Source: Hypomesus transpacificus
Taxonomy: Eukaryota; Chordata; Actinopteri; Osmeriformes; Osmeridae
Direction: 5' to 3'
Length of the DNA stretch: 64,000 nt
Assembly: GCF_021917145.1 (NCBI RefSeq)
Contig: NC_061066.1
Span: forward strand, 7,277,351-7,341,350
In this document: positions 16,544 to 34,760 of the stretch, piece by piece
How positions within the stretch are numbered: position 1 is the stretch's first letter
How the letters are laid out: every line of letters begins with the position of its first letter
Made by a program: the position numbers and the translations under genes
The notes under the pieces: generated by a model
What the model saw: the letters and a program-made list of their open reading frames with translations, nothing else
Database searches by the model: none
What the model was told of the DNA's origin: nothing

Positions 16544-18256
16544 AGTAAGTAACACACTTTTGCAAAGCTGGTCAAGGTTTTATATTCGCGTAGAGCGAGT
16601 TAGAACATCAATAGAAATCGAGATGTTCTGTGTGTCTGCAACAAATGAAATGGGCAGGATATCAATTAAATGAGACAAGAGATCCAAAACACAAAATGTG
16701 TATGCATGCATTTTATATTATACGTTATAGTCGCTTCATATCCTACACAATCAAAACATTTGTAAAAAATAAAATGTGAGCTTGGTGGAGGCTAACTGCT
16801 TGAATGTTCCTCTTAGTGGCATATAGGAGGGAACGGAACATCCGTGAGGTATATGAGGAACGCTTCATACAGGACAGAGCTGTGAGTAATGAGGCTTCTA
16901 ACACAATCATTCCGTTGAAGTGAAAGTCCTTCATGTAATCCTAACCTATTTCCTGTAGGGGCCGTACCCTCGTGGCCCTGGAGCAGCGGAGAGGAGGTCC
17001 ACTTTAGGTCGGCCAGAGGAGGAATATAGCCGGGCATTTGAGTACGAGGGCCCAGCCCGCTTCTACCCCAATGGAGGCGCCCCACGCAGTTACCATGGCG
17101 AGGAACAGAGAGGATACCATGGCGATAGCCTGCATTTTCCGCCCGAGCGCAGGGCTGTTCCTCCCGCTAGAAGAGTAAGTCAAAAGTTGTACTTGAATAT
17201 GAAATACTCGGAATCGAGGCTTTTAAATAAGAATGGAATCCCCCCTGTCTAGCTTTTTTCCTACTAGTCATTTAGCAGAAGCTCTTATCCAGAGCGACTT
17301 ACAGTTAGTACAGGGACATTCCCCCCGAGGCAAGTAGGGTGAAGTGCCTTGCCCAAGGACACAACGTCATTTGGCATGGCCGGGAATCGAACTGGCAACC
17401 TTCAGATGACTAGCCCGATTCCCTAACCGCTCCTAGCTGGACTCAGTCCATGTGTCCCATCTCTTTATAAGTCTGAGAGGTCTGGTTCATCACAGCTCAT
17501 CCATGGTTGTTTGTACCTACCCTCCATACAGTCATCTGGGAGTGGCAAGCATGGGATGTACCCATGCCCAGTCCTTCAGTCTAGTGTGACCTCTGACCTC
17601 TGTGGATGTTTCATCTTTTCTGTCGGCTGCAGGAGGACCCATACCTCTACAGAGGACCCAGAGAGGAGCCACACACAACACGCCAGATGGACTTTAGGTA
17701 GCTTTGACTTGAACACCTGGCCTACACACACACACTATCGTACATACTCACACACATTTACATTTAGTCATTCAGCAGACGCTCTTATCCAGAGCGACTT
17801 ACAGTAAGTACAGGGACATTCCCCCGAGGAAGTAGGGTGAAGTGCCTTGCCCAAGGACACAACGTCATTTTTCCAGCCGGGAATCGAATCAGAAACCTTC
17901 TGAGTTAGCCCGATTCTCTAATCACTCAGCCATCTGACTCCCTCATACACACACAGAGGCACTGTTGTTGGTGTCATGTCAGATGGCATCTTTAAGTACT
18001 GACTGTAAGGCAGTGGGTCCTTATTAAGCTCAGCACAAGCCTGAAAAAGACCCTCCATTTGAATCAGGTGTGTCGGAGCAGGGAAACATCAAGAACACGT
18101 AGGGCAGGGGGCCTCGAGGACCAGGATTGGGACCCACTGGTGTAAGGACAATAGTGACCATTAGGGGGCAGCATTGCTCCATGTATTTAGTTCTGTGCAG
18201 CTCCTCCAAGTCCCAGGATCATTTCAGCAGCGTGTTTATGCTTTATGTACCACTCC

Positions 18257-18288
<32 letters not shown>

Positions 18289-21200
18289 AGATGATTGTTT
18301 ACACAGCACCATTAATCACAGTCAGCCGTGGCCCACTTAGACTTGTCTCTGCATGCTCTCTTGTCCTGGGACAACCCCTCAGACTCACAAACACACATTT
18401 CCTTGTAGCCTTGGAGTGTGCTTTCTCTTGACTTGTATAATAAAGGCAGTCCAACAGTTTCAGAGACTTGATTCTCAAGGCCCAGATCCGATGACAGTCC
18501 TGTATGCCTGTCCTTAGTCAGTCTGTTGCTGGCTGTTCAGTTCTGCTCAGAGTGATGAAGCACAGATAAACAGCTTTGTTCTACAGCAGTTACAACTGTC
18601 TGAGAATGCCAACACGGCTATTTAAACCTGTGACCGTATTTGGTCGTGCAAAAGCCTTGGGTAGCATTTTGAATAGCTTGAATTCAGCTTTTCCCCCAGA
18701 CGGGTAGGTAGGTAAAGTTTGATATACCTTTTTATAGATGCTTCACTCTCTGTGTGTGTGTGTGTGTGATTCCTTCCAGAAGCAGCAGCCGCGCTGTCGC
18801 CCCTCCCAGCGTGCGGGGTCAGATGTACCCCGCCCCTCGCTCCCTTTCAGCCGTGGTGCCAGAGGGGGGTGATGACACTCTGATGCAGGCCATCCTCAAC
18901 CTGGACAGAAGGTACACACACACACACACACACATACACTCTCTACCCACAGTGCCTTTGTGGATGGTGTTACAGTGTTATGAATGTCACTTAGCAACCC
19001 ATGGTCTGGTTCTTCCTCCCCCCCCGCCCAGCGAGGAGAGAGATCCCTACAGGAGGAAGGGGCAGTTCCCCCCCGTGAGGGAGCGCTCCCCCCAGCGCAG
19101 AGACGTGCCTCCCTCCCCCCACAGTCGCTCCGGGTCCTCGGTCAGCAGCAGAGGGTACTCCCCGGACAGGGCCAAGGGGCTGGCCTACCCCCCGCAGGGA
19201 AAGAGTGTGTACCCCTCCTGTATTCTCCTCAGCCTCCCAAATCAGTCTCTCTCTAGTCTCCCCCCCCTATCCTATCTACCTGTCTCTTTCGTCCCCGTGT
19301 GATGATGTCACTGGCGTTTCAGGTGTGGACTGTCCCCAGGGACACGGTGGAGGAGCAGATCTCCTCTGGGGGACACTGTACCCCCCGCAGGCCGGACATG
19401 ACTTCCTGGGTCTGTACTCTCAGCTGGACCGGCTCTAGCGGCTGACCTAAGACCAGCTCGGCATTTCCCATCTGGCTAGTTCAGACTGGGGGCTGGGAAG
19501 GTGGTGCTGGTCTTAGATCAGGACCTGCAGGGCCACATCGTCTGTAGAGCTTTCTGTGTTGTGCTGTGTAGCCACCACTCCCTGGAGGGGACATCCAGTG
19601 GTCACGCTCTTATCTGTTTGTCCAATGTCTGACCTTTGACCTCACTGTATCTTAAATGCCAATGTTGAGGTGCTACTTCAGAATGTGGACCGGCAGATAA
19701 AGGGTTACCCAGCCTGCCCCTCCAAAGCCACCCACGTGTAGCACGGATAACTAGCAGCCTTTTGCCTAATCTCCATGCCTACCACAATATATCAAACACC
19801 CCATAATAGTGCCATGTCATCTAGTCCCCCTCGTAGCAGATTAGAGTACTGTCTAGAGTACAATACCTGGTGAGTAGAGTACTGTCTAGATTAGAGTACC
19901 GGTGAGTAGTTCTGTGAGGTGACCAGAACAGCTGGTAGAGTTAGTCATCAGACTGCCTACCAGGTGTGTAGAAGCACACACATCCTGTCCTCTCATCTGT
20001 CTCGCTCTTCTCTCCCTCGCCTCTCTCTATCCCCCTTGTCTCTCTCCTCTCCCTCACCTCGCCTCTCTCTATCCCCCTTGTCTCTCTCCTCTCCCTCACC
20101 TCGCCTCTCTCTATCCCCCTTGTCTCTCTCCTCTCCCTCTCCCTCCTCTCTCCACCCCCTGTCTGTCTCTCTTCTCTCCTGCAGACAAAGACCGACCAGC
20201 AGGCCTTTCTGTCAGTGCGTCCAGAGATGGTTCACCTCAGAGCACAGCGTCCACCTCCAAGGTGAGCACTGTCTGACGCTACACACACACACATATGCAT
20301 GTATGAAGACACACACATGCTGTCTCGCGCAAAACAAAGGCCTCTTTCGACACGACAAAGTTGAAGCATCTGTTAAGCACTTCCAGATGCTTCCGCAACG
20401 TCGGTGCAATCCCAACTTCATCAAAGTGTCTGCTGCTGGGTTTGTTCGTAAAATATTTGCAGCATGTTCCTCGTTTCATCCTTTTGATCAGGCTCATGTC
20501 GCCTGCCCCCCGAACACGACCCTGCGTTCAGTAGCCCCGAGATCAGAGAACACTCCCACACAGCAGGAACACTCACTCAGGTCCCCAATGTGTGCGCTTT
20601 CTACTGAGCGTCGTAAAAAAAAGAAACGCCCTCCAGTCGACTGCTGTGATGAAAGATGCTTTTAGAGAGTTTCCTTTCACCCTGGCCTCTTCTTACACAC
20701 ACGTGTGCGCGCTACACGCACCCACCCCCCCCAGTGTTAGATCTGGTTAGCTCAGACAGGCACGGTCACAGGGTCGAGATGAAAGGGCTCGTTCTAACAG
20801 TCTCGCCCTCTACGTTCCAACCAACACGTCTGTGCGGGAGGGCCCTCTGTCTACAGGACCCACACACAGGTCACATGGGCAGGACCCTGGTCTGAAAGGG
20901 TGGGTGAGGTCTCGGGCTGTAAAGCCAGGAGAAAAACTGGCAACCTTTTCTGTGAAACCATAGCATGAAGCATGCAACTCTTTATTATAACTTTATATAC
21001 CATCTCCGGATCATGATGTTTAGGGCTACACAAGCCGTTATCAGAAGGGAAGCTGATCTGAGCTTCAATAGACGGTGCCCCAACAGCTTCACATCTTAGG
21101 CTGTGAATCCACCAGATCCCCAGGGCAGGCGAACGTCCCAGGAGACGGCAGTTCAAATCTGAATCCCCACCCCTCCACTGTCTGTGGCCCGGTCCAGAAC

Positions 21201-22654
21201 CCCCCCTCCCCTCCACTGTCTGTGGCCCGGTCCAGAACCCCCCCACCCCTCCACTATCTATGGCCCGGTCAAGAAAGTGAGAAAGTAGGAGACTGTCTTG
21301 CTCCTCCAAGGCTAAGAGGCTGCTGTGTGTCTAATGAGGTGGAGACAGATATTGAGTCATGAACGTTTCCTCCCTTGGACCGAGAGCGATGTTGTTCTTG
21401 TGAGTCATGGTCAAGATCACCCCGTTCTCTCCCTCTCTCCTCCTGCTCTCTCCCTCTCTCCTCCTGCTCTCTCCCTCTCTCCTCCTACTCTCTCCCTCTC
21501 TCCTCCTGCTCTCTCCCTCTCTCCTCCACGTCTCAAACACACGACTTCAGGGGAAATGGAACAGGGGATAATTGGATGGGTTTACGAGCCGGGTGTGTAT
21601 TTTAAGACACTCTTGGCCTCTCAACCCCTCTAACTCTTTTTTCTCGTTTTGTCTTCTTTCGTGGCCATCGAAGAGGGGACGTGATAAGATATGAAGCCTG
21701 TGCTTGGTTTCCTCCATCCATGAGCACAGTCAGTCATGCGCGAGCGGCTCCTCTCTCCTGGCCTAGCCCACTAGAGCCAGGGAGAGAAAGATGGAGATGA
21801 TCTGGAAGTGTGGATGGAGGAGGTGGAATTAGACAGAGAGGCAAGAGAATAGAAGAGTCTAGATGCAGTGGTCCATGTTGGTCCCATTTCTCCCTCTGAC
21901 ACATTGAGCCCAGTCGATGCTCCAGGCTCTGGGGTGTGATATCAGCCCAGACTCTAGTGGACTGAGACAGACTATACTGCAGGGCTATCCATCTAGATCA
22001 TGGGTATGTGATGTCTGATCCTTGATGTCCATCTACAAGACCCGACTTTTGCTTCAACAATCTGGTCTCCCGTGATTTCGCTTTCTGAATGGTCGTCGGT
22101 ATTTGTGCAACATGGTAAGCTTAGGGAAAAGATTATAATTTTTTGCTTCTGTCTGACCCATGTTCTCTGTGCATGTGTCCGTCTTTGGGTCTCGTCTGAA
22201 CCCCAGGAAGAGGCACATGTGCTGGACGGAGACCATAACGAGGGGCTGGGCGCTGTGGATGAAAGCCACAAGATCTTGGAGGACTTCAAGGAGAGACGAG
22301 CTCAGGCCATCGCTGCCAAGGCTCACGAGATAGAGAAGGTGAGGAACGTTTCAACAGACATGCTCTGACTCTGGTTCCCCTGGCCCTGCTCCATAGCCAC
22401 GCCCCTTCTCAGTTTAAGGATCACTGCTCCAGGCTCCCCCAGTGCTCTAATGAAGGCCATGCCTGCACCATTGGGCCTACTGCTGCTTTACTGGACCTAT
22501 TAAACCTGAGACAACTCTGCCGTGGGGCCTACTGGGCCCTCACACGGAGCTGCGCCTCAGAGCCCAGTGCCGCTAAACTGTCGACAGTGCATCTTGCAAA
22601 CAGTTTTAGACCTTTTCTTGACTCTCACTCACTCGCACGCCCAGTGTTTTCTCT

Positions 22655-22685
<31 letters not shown>

Positions 22686-23556
22686 GGTAGTTGACTCTGG
22701 TTTGCTCTCCCAATACCACCTCTGAAGTGCTCTCTGCACATGCCAGATGTTTAGCTTTGCCCTCAATCTGGTCTAGCCATCTCATCTCCCACTGCACCCC
22801 ATACCTAGCCGTGTGCTTCTAACTTCCTCACACACGCGCACACACACACAAATCCTCTATCAATCACCCCCTCATAACCTCTGTGGTCCCCTCCCCTCAG
22901 AGGTCAACAGCTTGCCATTGTTTGTGATTGGGTAAACAGGGGAGGGGCAACGGGAAGTAGGGGGAAGTAAACAGGAAGTTCAGCCCGCTTTAGGAAATAC
23001 TTTCCCAGCACACCTAACTGCGTGGTGCTGAGCTGCGATAAGTGCTTCCTCCAGAGCTAGATGGATGGCTATTCTGGCCCTCTCCTTCTCACATCAGTCT
23101 GGCCAGCTGACTGTTTAGCTGACCCGATGACCTCTGGAATGTCCTGACACACAGGGAGCGCTCCCACGTTAGCTGTGGAGGACAGATGATGTACGAGACG
23201 TCTAGCTCAGCAGAGGAACTCCTGTTCCAGGACAGGCCTGTGCAGCAACGCTTCTTGTTGCTTCCTGACAGACAGGGCAGCTTGGCTCTCGCATGCTGCC
23301 TTATGTAACAATTTTTCTGAACACATTGTCTTATTCAAGTGTGTGTGTGTGTGTGTGTGTGCAGGTGTTCAGGCAGGACTGCGAGACCTTCAGCATGGTT
23401 GTGAAGATGCTCGTGGATAAGGACGCCTCTCTGGAGTCTCAGCTGCAGATGCCGCTCATGGAGAACATCGTGGAGCTACGCGAACGCTGCTTCAACGACC
23501 TCAAACACTTTGTGTCCGAGCTGGACCAGGTGGTACTGCAGGAGCCCTCTATGTGA
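16544..23556 (+). CDS. PPHLN1: Periphilin 1 (split start codon; 9 coding segments)
   Basis: Nuclear protein of the HUSH silencing complex, which binds TASOR and RNA and represses transposons. Coding segments: A of the ATG at 16544 (exon about 16486-16544), 16817-16881, 16959-17174, 17633-17697, 18780-18911, 19032-19204, 20185-20261, 22207-22338 and 23365-23556. All join in frame to give 350 residues. The N-terminus MAYRRERNIREVYEERF matches the mammalian MAYRRDE start. The middle is low-complexity and Arg/Ser/Pro-rich, with the conserved HSRSGSSVSSRGYSPDR. The C-terminal coiled-coil region includes IAAKAHEIEK and RQDCETFSMVVKMLVDKDAS, matching the mammalian EIEQVYRQDCETFGMVVKML. An exon like mammalian LTEKELAEAASKWAAEK was not found. 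The donor of exon 19032-19204 (AAGA/GTGTGT) is the least certain junction. Confidence 0.9.
17265..17431 (-). mobile_element. tRNA-derived SINE, copy 2 (5'-truncated)
   Basis: Same family as the copy at 14526. Its head is cut short within or next to the A box (CTAACCGCTC then unrelated sequence). It lies in the PPHLN1 intron upstream of exon 17633-17697, antisense to the gene. Confidence 0.8.
17755..17942 (-). mobile_element. tRNA-derived SINE, copy 3
   Basis: Nearly complete copy, antisense in the PPHLN1 intron directly after exon 17633-17697. Small deletions are visible (CCCCCGAGGAAGTAG). Together with copy 2 it forms a direct repeat around that 65-bp exon. Confidence 0.85.
18011..18139. 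mobile_element. Short hAT-like MITE (129 bp) in PPHLN1 intron
   Basis: Perfect 10-bp terminal inverted repeats CAGTGGGTCC and GGACCCACTG. Flanking 8-mers are CTGTAAGG (18003-18010) and GTGTAAGG (18140-18147), differing at one base, which is the duplication length of hAT elements. Internal sequence (TTTGAATCAGGTGTG) resembles a widespread fish element; it has no coding capacity. Confidence 0.75.
18258..18284. repeat. TG microsatellite in PPHLN1 intron
   Basis: About 13 TG units in the intron 17698-18779. A second TG run (18750-18768) lies directly before the 3' splice site of exon 18780-18911. Confidence 0.85.
20018..20145. repeat. 42-bp tandem repeat, 3 copies
   Basis: Pyrimidine-only unit (core CGCCTCTCTCTATCCCCCTT) at 20018, 20060 and 20102. 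It forms a long polypyrimidine region about 40-170 nt upstream of the acceptor of PPHLN1 exon 20185-20261. Confidence 0.9.
20262..22206. other. PPHLN1 intron with two minisatellites
   Basis: No exon was recognised. It contains a CA-rich stretch just after the donor (20281-20315), a roughly 33-36-bp tandem repeat (three copies, 21170-21275, core TCTGTGGCCCGGTCCAGAAC), and a 21-bp pyrimidine minisatellite (about five copies, 21425-21530, core CTCTCCCTCTCTCCTCCTGC). This is where the missing conserved exon would be expected. Confidence 0.6.
22655..23361. repeat. CA and TG microsatellites at the two sides of one PPHLN1 intron
   Basis: (CA)14 at 22655-22682 and (TG)11 at 23339-23360 lie in the intron 22339-23364. 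The TG array ends directly in the splice acceptor (TGTGTGCAG before 23365), so it occupies the polypyrimidine-tract position. Confidence 0.9.
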
Positions 23557-24253
23557 GAGGCCGACCAATCACAGCACACCTTCTAGAGAGAGAGAAAGAG
23601 AGAGAGATACTTATGGCCAGTTCACAGAGACGATGGCCAAATGTGAGCCGACTTACTGCAGCCCTACAAACAGGAAGTGAATACTGTGTGTCGAGGAGAC
23701 ACGATGACCTCAGCTGGGTGGTAGCTAACCAGGAGATTAAACCTAGCACCATCCAATGGATTTAAGTGGACCACCAATGTTCTCATGTTTGGCAAAAAGC
23801 TCTGAACATTTGAGATGAAACAGTGTTGAACTTCTTGAACTTATTTTATTTTTACCAGCAGAGGGTATTGGTTGTACAATGTCCTGAGTGGCCTCAGTTC
23901 AGGAGTTCAAACACCCTAAACAAACAATTCACAAACCTTCTATTCTTCTGTTTCCATAGAAACGTTGTCATTGAGCCAGTCTTTGTGGCTCTCACTGGGT
24001 TTAAGGAGAGCTGTTGTGTTCTGATGAAGACCTCTAGCATCAAAATATATGTTATAGTGTGTTCTAAATTTGGCCTTGCAACCTCATGTAATGTAACAGT
24101 ACCTGTAATACCTGTCTTCTCAGCTGTGTATGGATTTAGGACACTGTTACCAACCACTCTGATTTGGTGGTGGATATGACTGTTTTTCCTGACAACGGAT
24201 TTGATTGTTTGTGTTGTGTTATGTTGCTTAAAAGACATTGAACAAGAGCAGTG

Positions 24254-24259
24254 AATAAA
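24254..24259 (+). terminator. PPHLN1: Poly(A) signal of PPHLN1
   Basis: AATAAA (GTGAATAAAACAGG) about 700 nt after the stop codon, followed by GT-rich sequence further upstream only. It faces the PRICKLE1 3' end about 0.9 kb away, so the genes are convergent without obvious overlap. Confidence 0.6.
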
Positions 24260-24418
24260 ACAGGAATTTGAAATGCACATCGTCGACTCGACCAGCCTCC
24301 AGTCTTTAAACCCCAGGTATGTCGTGGAGATCAGAATCATGAAACTATGTGAAGGTGACGTCCCACATCTCACATGAACACAAGGTCATTTTTAAGTAAA
24401 AAAAACATTTTCAAATGT

Positions 24419-24597
24419 GGATTTGAATCCAGGCTGTTGCGTTACTGCCCCAGCATATCTGAAAGAGCATACACACTAACCCAGTGAGCTAACTACTGCC
24501 CCAGCATGTCTGAAAGAGCATGCACACTAACCCAGTGAGCTAACTACTGCCCCAGCATGTCTGAAAGAGCATGCACACTAACCCAGTGAGCTAACAG
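24419..24597 (-). repeat. tRNA-like repeat with triplicated A-box half
   Basis: Three tandem 51-bp units (starting at 24444, 24495 and 24546) read on the minus strand as TTAGCTCACTGGGTTAGTG plus a hairpin-like arm (CATGCTCTTTCAGACATGC). A single B box, GGATTCAAATCC, lies at 24419-24430. It looks like a tRNA-derived SINE or tRNA pseudogene whose 5' half was amplified. Confidence 0.65.
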
Positions 24598-24689
24598 GGG
24601 AGCCCTGCTTTCTTCTGGTTTTCTGACACCCCAACTCTGCAGGTTGTTACAACTACATAGTTCAATGTCACATTTAAATGTTGAGTGGA

Positions 24690-24775
24690 GATGATGATCC
24701 CTGATAGCTCAGTGGTTAAGGATGTGGGCTGCTGTGTGAGGGGTCTTCTGTTCAATCATGCCACTGAGCCACAGG
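24690..24775 (+). mobile_element. Degenerate tRNA-derived fragment
   Basis: The plus strand reads CTGATAGCTCAGTGGTTAAG, a good A box, followed about 35 nt later by TTCTGTTCAATC, a weak B box. It does not fold as an intact tRNA. It lies between the convergent 3' ends of PPHLN1 and PRICKLE1. Confidence 0.4.
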
Positions 24776-24987
24776 GGTTTCCTGCAAAGTTGCTTTCTAC
24801 AAGACGGTGTGATTTACCTTATGACATTACTAAATGACAAAGGACAAAGTACGTTTTGTATGTTGTGAAAGTTTGCTTAAGGATTTCGAAGAACAAAATA
24901 CTGTGACAATAAATAGACTTTTCTTGAATAGACTTATCTCTGCCATATGGTTAAATATGAAACAGAAATGTACAGCTTACCATCTAT

Positions 24988-25060
24988 TAGGGATGGGAAT
25001 CTTTTGGTACCTCACGGTTCGATTCTTTGGGTCATGATTCGATACAATTTCAATCTGTAT
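24988..25060. mobile_element. Transposon fragment (hAT-like end)
   Basis: The stretch beginning TTAGGGATGGGAATCTTTTG, with repeated GATTCGATAC-type motifs, resembles the end of common fish hAT elements. No second end or target-site duplication was found, so this is tentative. Confidence 0.3.
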
Positions 25061-25149
25061 GGTCTTAAAAAGTCTTAAAAAGGTATTACATTTGACTTTG
25101 ACTACAGGAACCCTGAGAATGTACCACAGCCTTAAAGATGTGGAGAGTG

Positions 25150-25155
25150 TTTATT
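25150..25155 (-). terminator. PRICKLE1: Candidate poly(A) signal of PRICKLE1
   Basis: TTTATT on plus is AATAAA in the PRICKLE1 direction, about 690 nt after the stop at 25842. Confidence 0.5.
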
Positions 25156-25841
25156 AAAACATAGCATGTTTGTATTACAGGGAAGAACAAAGTGTTGTCC
25201 AAGACTGAACTGATGTGTTCTGTCCATGTCAGTCGTCATGGTTGCGTACTGTAGTACCCCAGGGTAGATGTTGGGCTAACAGGAAGTTGTGGCACTTTGA
25301 TTTGAAGCAGATTGCTGCAGTGGCACCATTTGGTTTGGTATAAACTTTCTGTAAGTTGCAAAGTGTGTGGAAGTAAATGGTCACATTAGGTATGCCCAAA
25401 CACAAATCAGAAACATAAGACTCATCTTAAACCAAAGTATATAAAAAAAATATCAGTTACAATCTCAACTTAATATTTACATTATTAATATGTGCTATTA
25501 AATAATTATTTTGGTTACTCTCAAGTTACTATCTTTCCTTATCAGAGATGTATTGCCATGTAATGCACACAATGGTATTGCTGGAAAACTTTAAATAGTT
25601 TATGCAATTTTGGATATAAAACATGCTTTTGTTGTCAAAATGTTTGAACTACTAGAATAATTAGAGACAATAAATGTTGAATTGAATAGTGTCCAACACT
25701 CAGGAGTGTCCAATATTTGTTGGTCCATGACAGAGTAAAATGCTTGCCTAAAGGAACAGATCATAACCTATTCAGTCATTAGTGCTAGAAGGAAGCAGGA
25801 GGAATTGCAGACAGTTCCGTAGTTCCAGAGTGTCGTCTCCA

Positions 25842-32318
<6,477 letters not shown>

Positions 32319-32575
32319 CACACGGGGGCGCTGGAGAGCACAAGGCGGAGGGGGGAGAGAGATATGTTTTAAGACATGATGCATATTATAGAGTTCTTGT
32401 CGTGGTGGAGGAGATGAGAGTAAGAAGAATAGAGGAGTAGAGTAAAGAATGCAGGACGGGAAAGTAGAAGAACCTAATCCCACAGTTAACTTAATCTGTA
32501 TAGGACAGCATGTACCCTGCTCCACCGTAGCTGCCTGCCAGGAGGTCGTATTGAAGCGGGGTCAAACCCATTTGT

Positions 32576-32772
32576 TTTTGTGTGTGGTTTGTGTGTGGGT
32601 GTGTGTGTGGTTTGTGTGTGGGTGTGTGTGTGTGGTTTGTGTGTGGGTGTGTGTGTGTGGTTTGTGTGTGGGTGTGTGTGTGGTTTGTGTGTGGGTGTGT
32701 GTGTGGTTTGTGTGTGGGTGTGTGTGTGGTTTGTGTGTGGGTGTGTGTGTGGTTTGTGTGTGGGTGTGTGTG
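32576..32772. repeat. TG-rich minisatellite, 8 copies
   Basis: Eight copies of GGTTTGTGTGTGGG separated by TG runs, period 22-26 bp. Located about 250 bp upstream of the first PRICKLE1 coding exon in gene direction. Confidence 0.9.
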
Positions 32773-34515
32773 CGTGTCTGCGACGACGTATGTGTAATGA
32801 CCACCTACTGTATCACCTAACTAGGCACATGTGCTTCAGTTGGTGTTTTATTGCAGTGAAAGGCCTTGTAAAAGCTGGTGTGCAAGTTACGTAGGGACAG
32901 AAAGACAGGACAGTCGGTACACACGCAGAACGACAATTCACTTTTGTCCACGCGCACACTCACACACAAAGACCACACTTTGCCAATCTAAGCGGTTTCA
33001 GCGTTGAAATGTGGTGAGTTTTACAGGCTGATAAGAACCAGGCTGTTGCATCAGAAGTAGGGGTTATTGACTGTGAGGTGGCCCAGTGTCACTGTGTGCC
33101 CCCCCCCCCACCCCCCCCTCCCCCTCCCCGCCAGCCTGACACTGATAACAGCCCTACTGTCTGGAGGTGGTGGAACAGACACCTGTGTGGAGTTGAGCTC
33201 AGCTCCTGTCCTGTGTTAATGAGACAGGAGGAGTCCCCCCCCCCCCCCCCACCCCCACACACACATCCTCCTCCATCACACCTTCAGACACCAGTGAGGG
33301 TCTCTCCCAACAGGACTCCAGACACTACTGTGGTGCAGCACACGAGAACCGGTTCTACCAGTTCTAACCATCTTCCTTCAGCTTCATTAGAATTTGTCAA
33401 AGAATCAAGTCAAACCCAGTGAACTGGGCTAATGTTAAGGTCTGAACAGTCTGCCCTGACACCCTCCCGCTGTCCTGACCAATCAGGCATGTACATCTAC
33501 CCTCCAGTCTACATCAGCCATAACCAACCAATCACAGCACATTATGGAAATAGGATTCTACAACTGATAGGATGTGTCAGGCTCACTTAGCATAGAAAAA
33601 ACTGTTACAACATGGCTGGAAGCCTCTAAAAACTCATTTCACAGCATATGAAAGTGTCTCAACTTCAACCACACCCTTAACGCAGCACACTAGAGCCTTG
33701 TTGTTCAGCGACTGATCTGAGAGATGTTATAAAGAGAGAAGTCTGACAAGATGGATGGATAACCACGGCACTTAGAAGATCCAGTGTTCCTCTCACTGAT
33801 CAGAGTAGCAATGGTACCATCAGCTCAGGTTCTGTCTGGTAAAGACGATCTCTCACTGCAACAGGAGAACTTTTCCAGCCTGATGAGTAGCATTGAAATG
33901 ATGATTTCCAGTGAGTAACAAGAGTCAACGAATACTTCTTAGAAAACAGCCACCCCCTCCAGAACCCCCTCTCTAGGAGTCTGGAGCCCATATGGGAATA
34001 TTGGGGGCGCTCATGTTACACCTGGGCACAACGCTGGCAACAACACAATGTCCGTCTTTGTCCAAAACAAAAACACACGTCTGCCTCTAAACCTCAGCCT
34101 AGCCGTTACCCTCTCTGCTGGCCCTGCCATCTCTCCCCTGCCTCTATCCATACCTTCCCTTTAAAGCCCAGCCGTGTAGAAGGGGAGGTGGGGGGGGGGG
34201 GGGGTAAAAACATTTGAAAAGGCGTTTAAGAAGCTGGGTAAACAAGCTCCAGATGTCATTGTGAGCAGCAGGGTGACTGTGCTTAAGGCCTCTGCACAGA
34301 GACGGCCTCTGCACAGAGACGGCTCCAGCACAGCTACAGCCACAGCACAGCCACCGGCAACAGAGCCTCAGCACAGCTGAATTCAGACTTATCAATACTG
34401 GGAGGGTCAAGAGGATCAATCCCACTGTAGGCCATCCTTCTAAATACCAGTCTGTTCTAAACTGACTTGCGTGGCATCAAACTAAGATATAAATAAGAAT
34501 GTAATGGTCTTACCT

Positions 34516-34760
34516 GTAAAAAGAGCATGCTACTTTCTTGAACTGTTAGTTCTCACAGCCCACAAACAGTTGAGATGAGTGGTTTCACTCCTGGTCCAGT
34601 CACACTGCTAGAGCAGCAGCAGCAGCAACAGCAGCAGGTATCTAACATGGGCACAGGACCTGCTCACTGTCCTCAGATCCGTCCAGTCTTAGGCTCCACA
34701 GACAAGCCTGCTCCCTGCACAGGCTGATCAGGTGAACCCACAGAGAGAATGTCCCACCAG
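34516..34760 (-). promoter_or_regulatory. PRICKLE1: Possible alternative non-coding first exon of PRICKLE1
   Basis: The minus strand reads CTTTTTACAG followed by GTAAGA at 34515, a strong donor, with no good acceptor close upstream. It could end an alternative first exon. A CAG-rich tract (34611-34637) lies in it. No transcript evidence is available. Confidence 0.25.

Noticed and set aside
19919-20665. 248-codon open frame in the PPHLN1 region
   Set aside because: Runs through a 42-bp pyrimidine tandem repeat and reads the real exon 20185-20261 in the wrong frame.
24690-24775. Possible functional tRNA gene
   Set aside because: The A box is good but the B box and acceptor stem are degraded; better explained as a tRNA-derived repeat.
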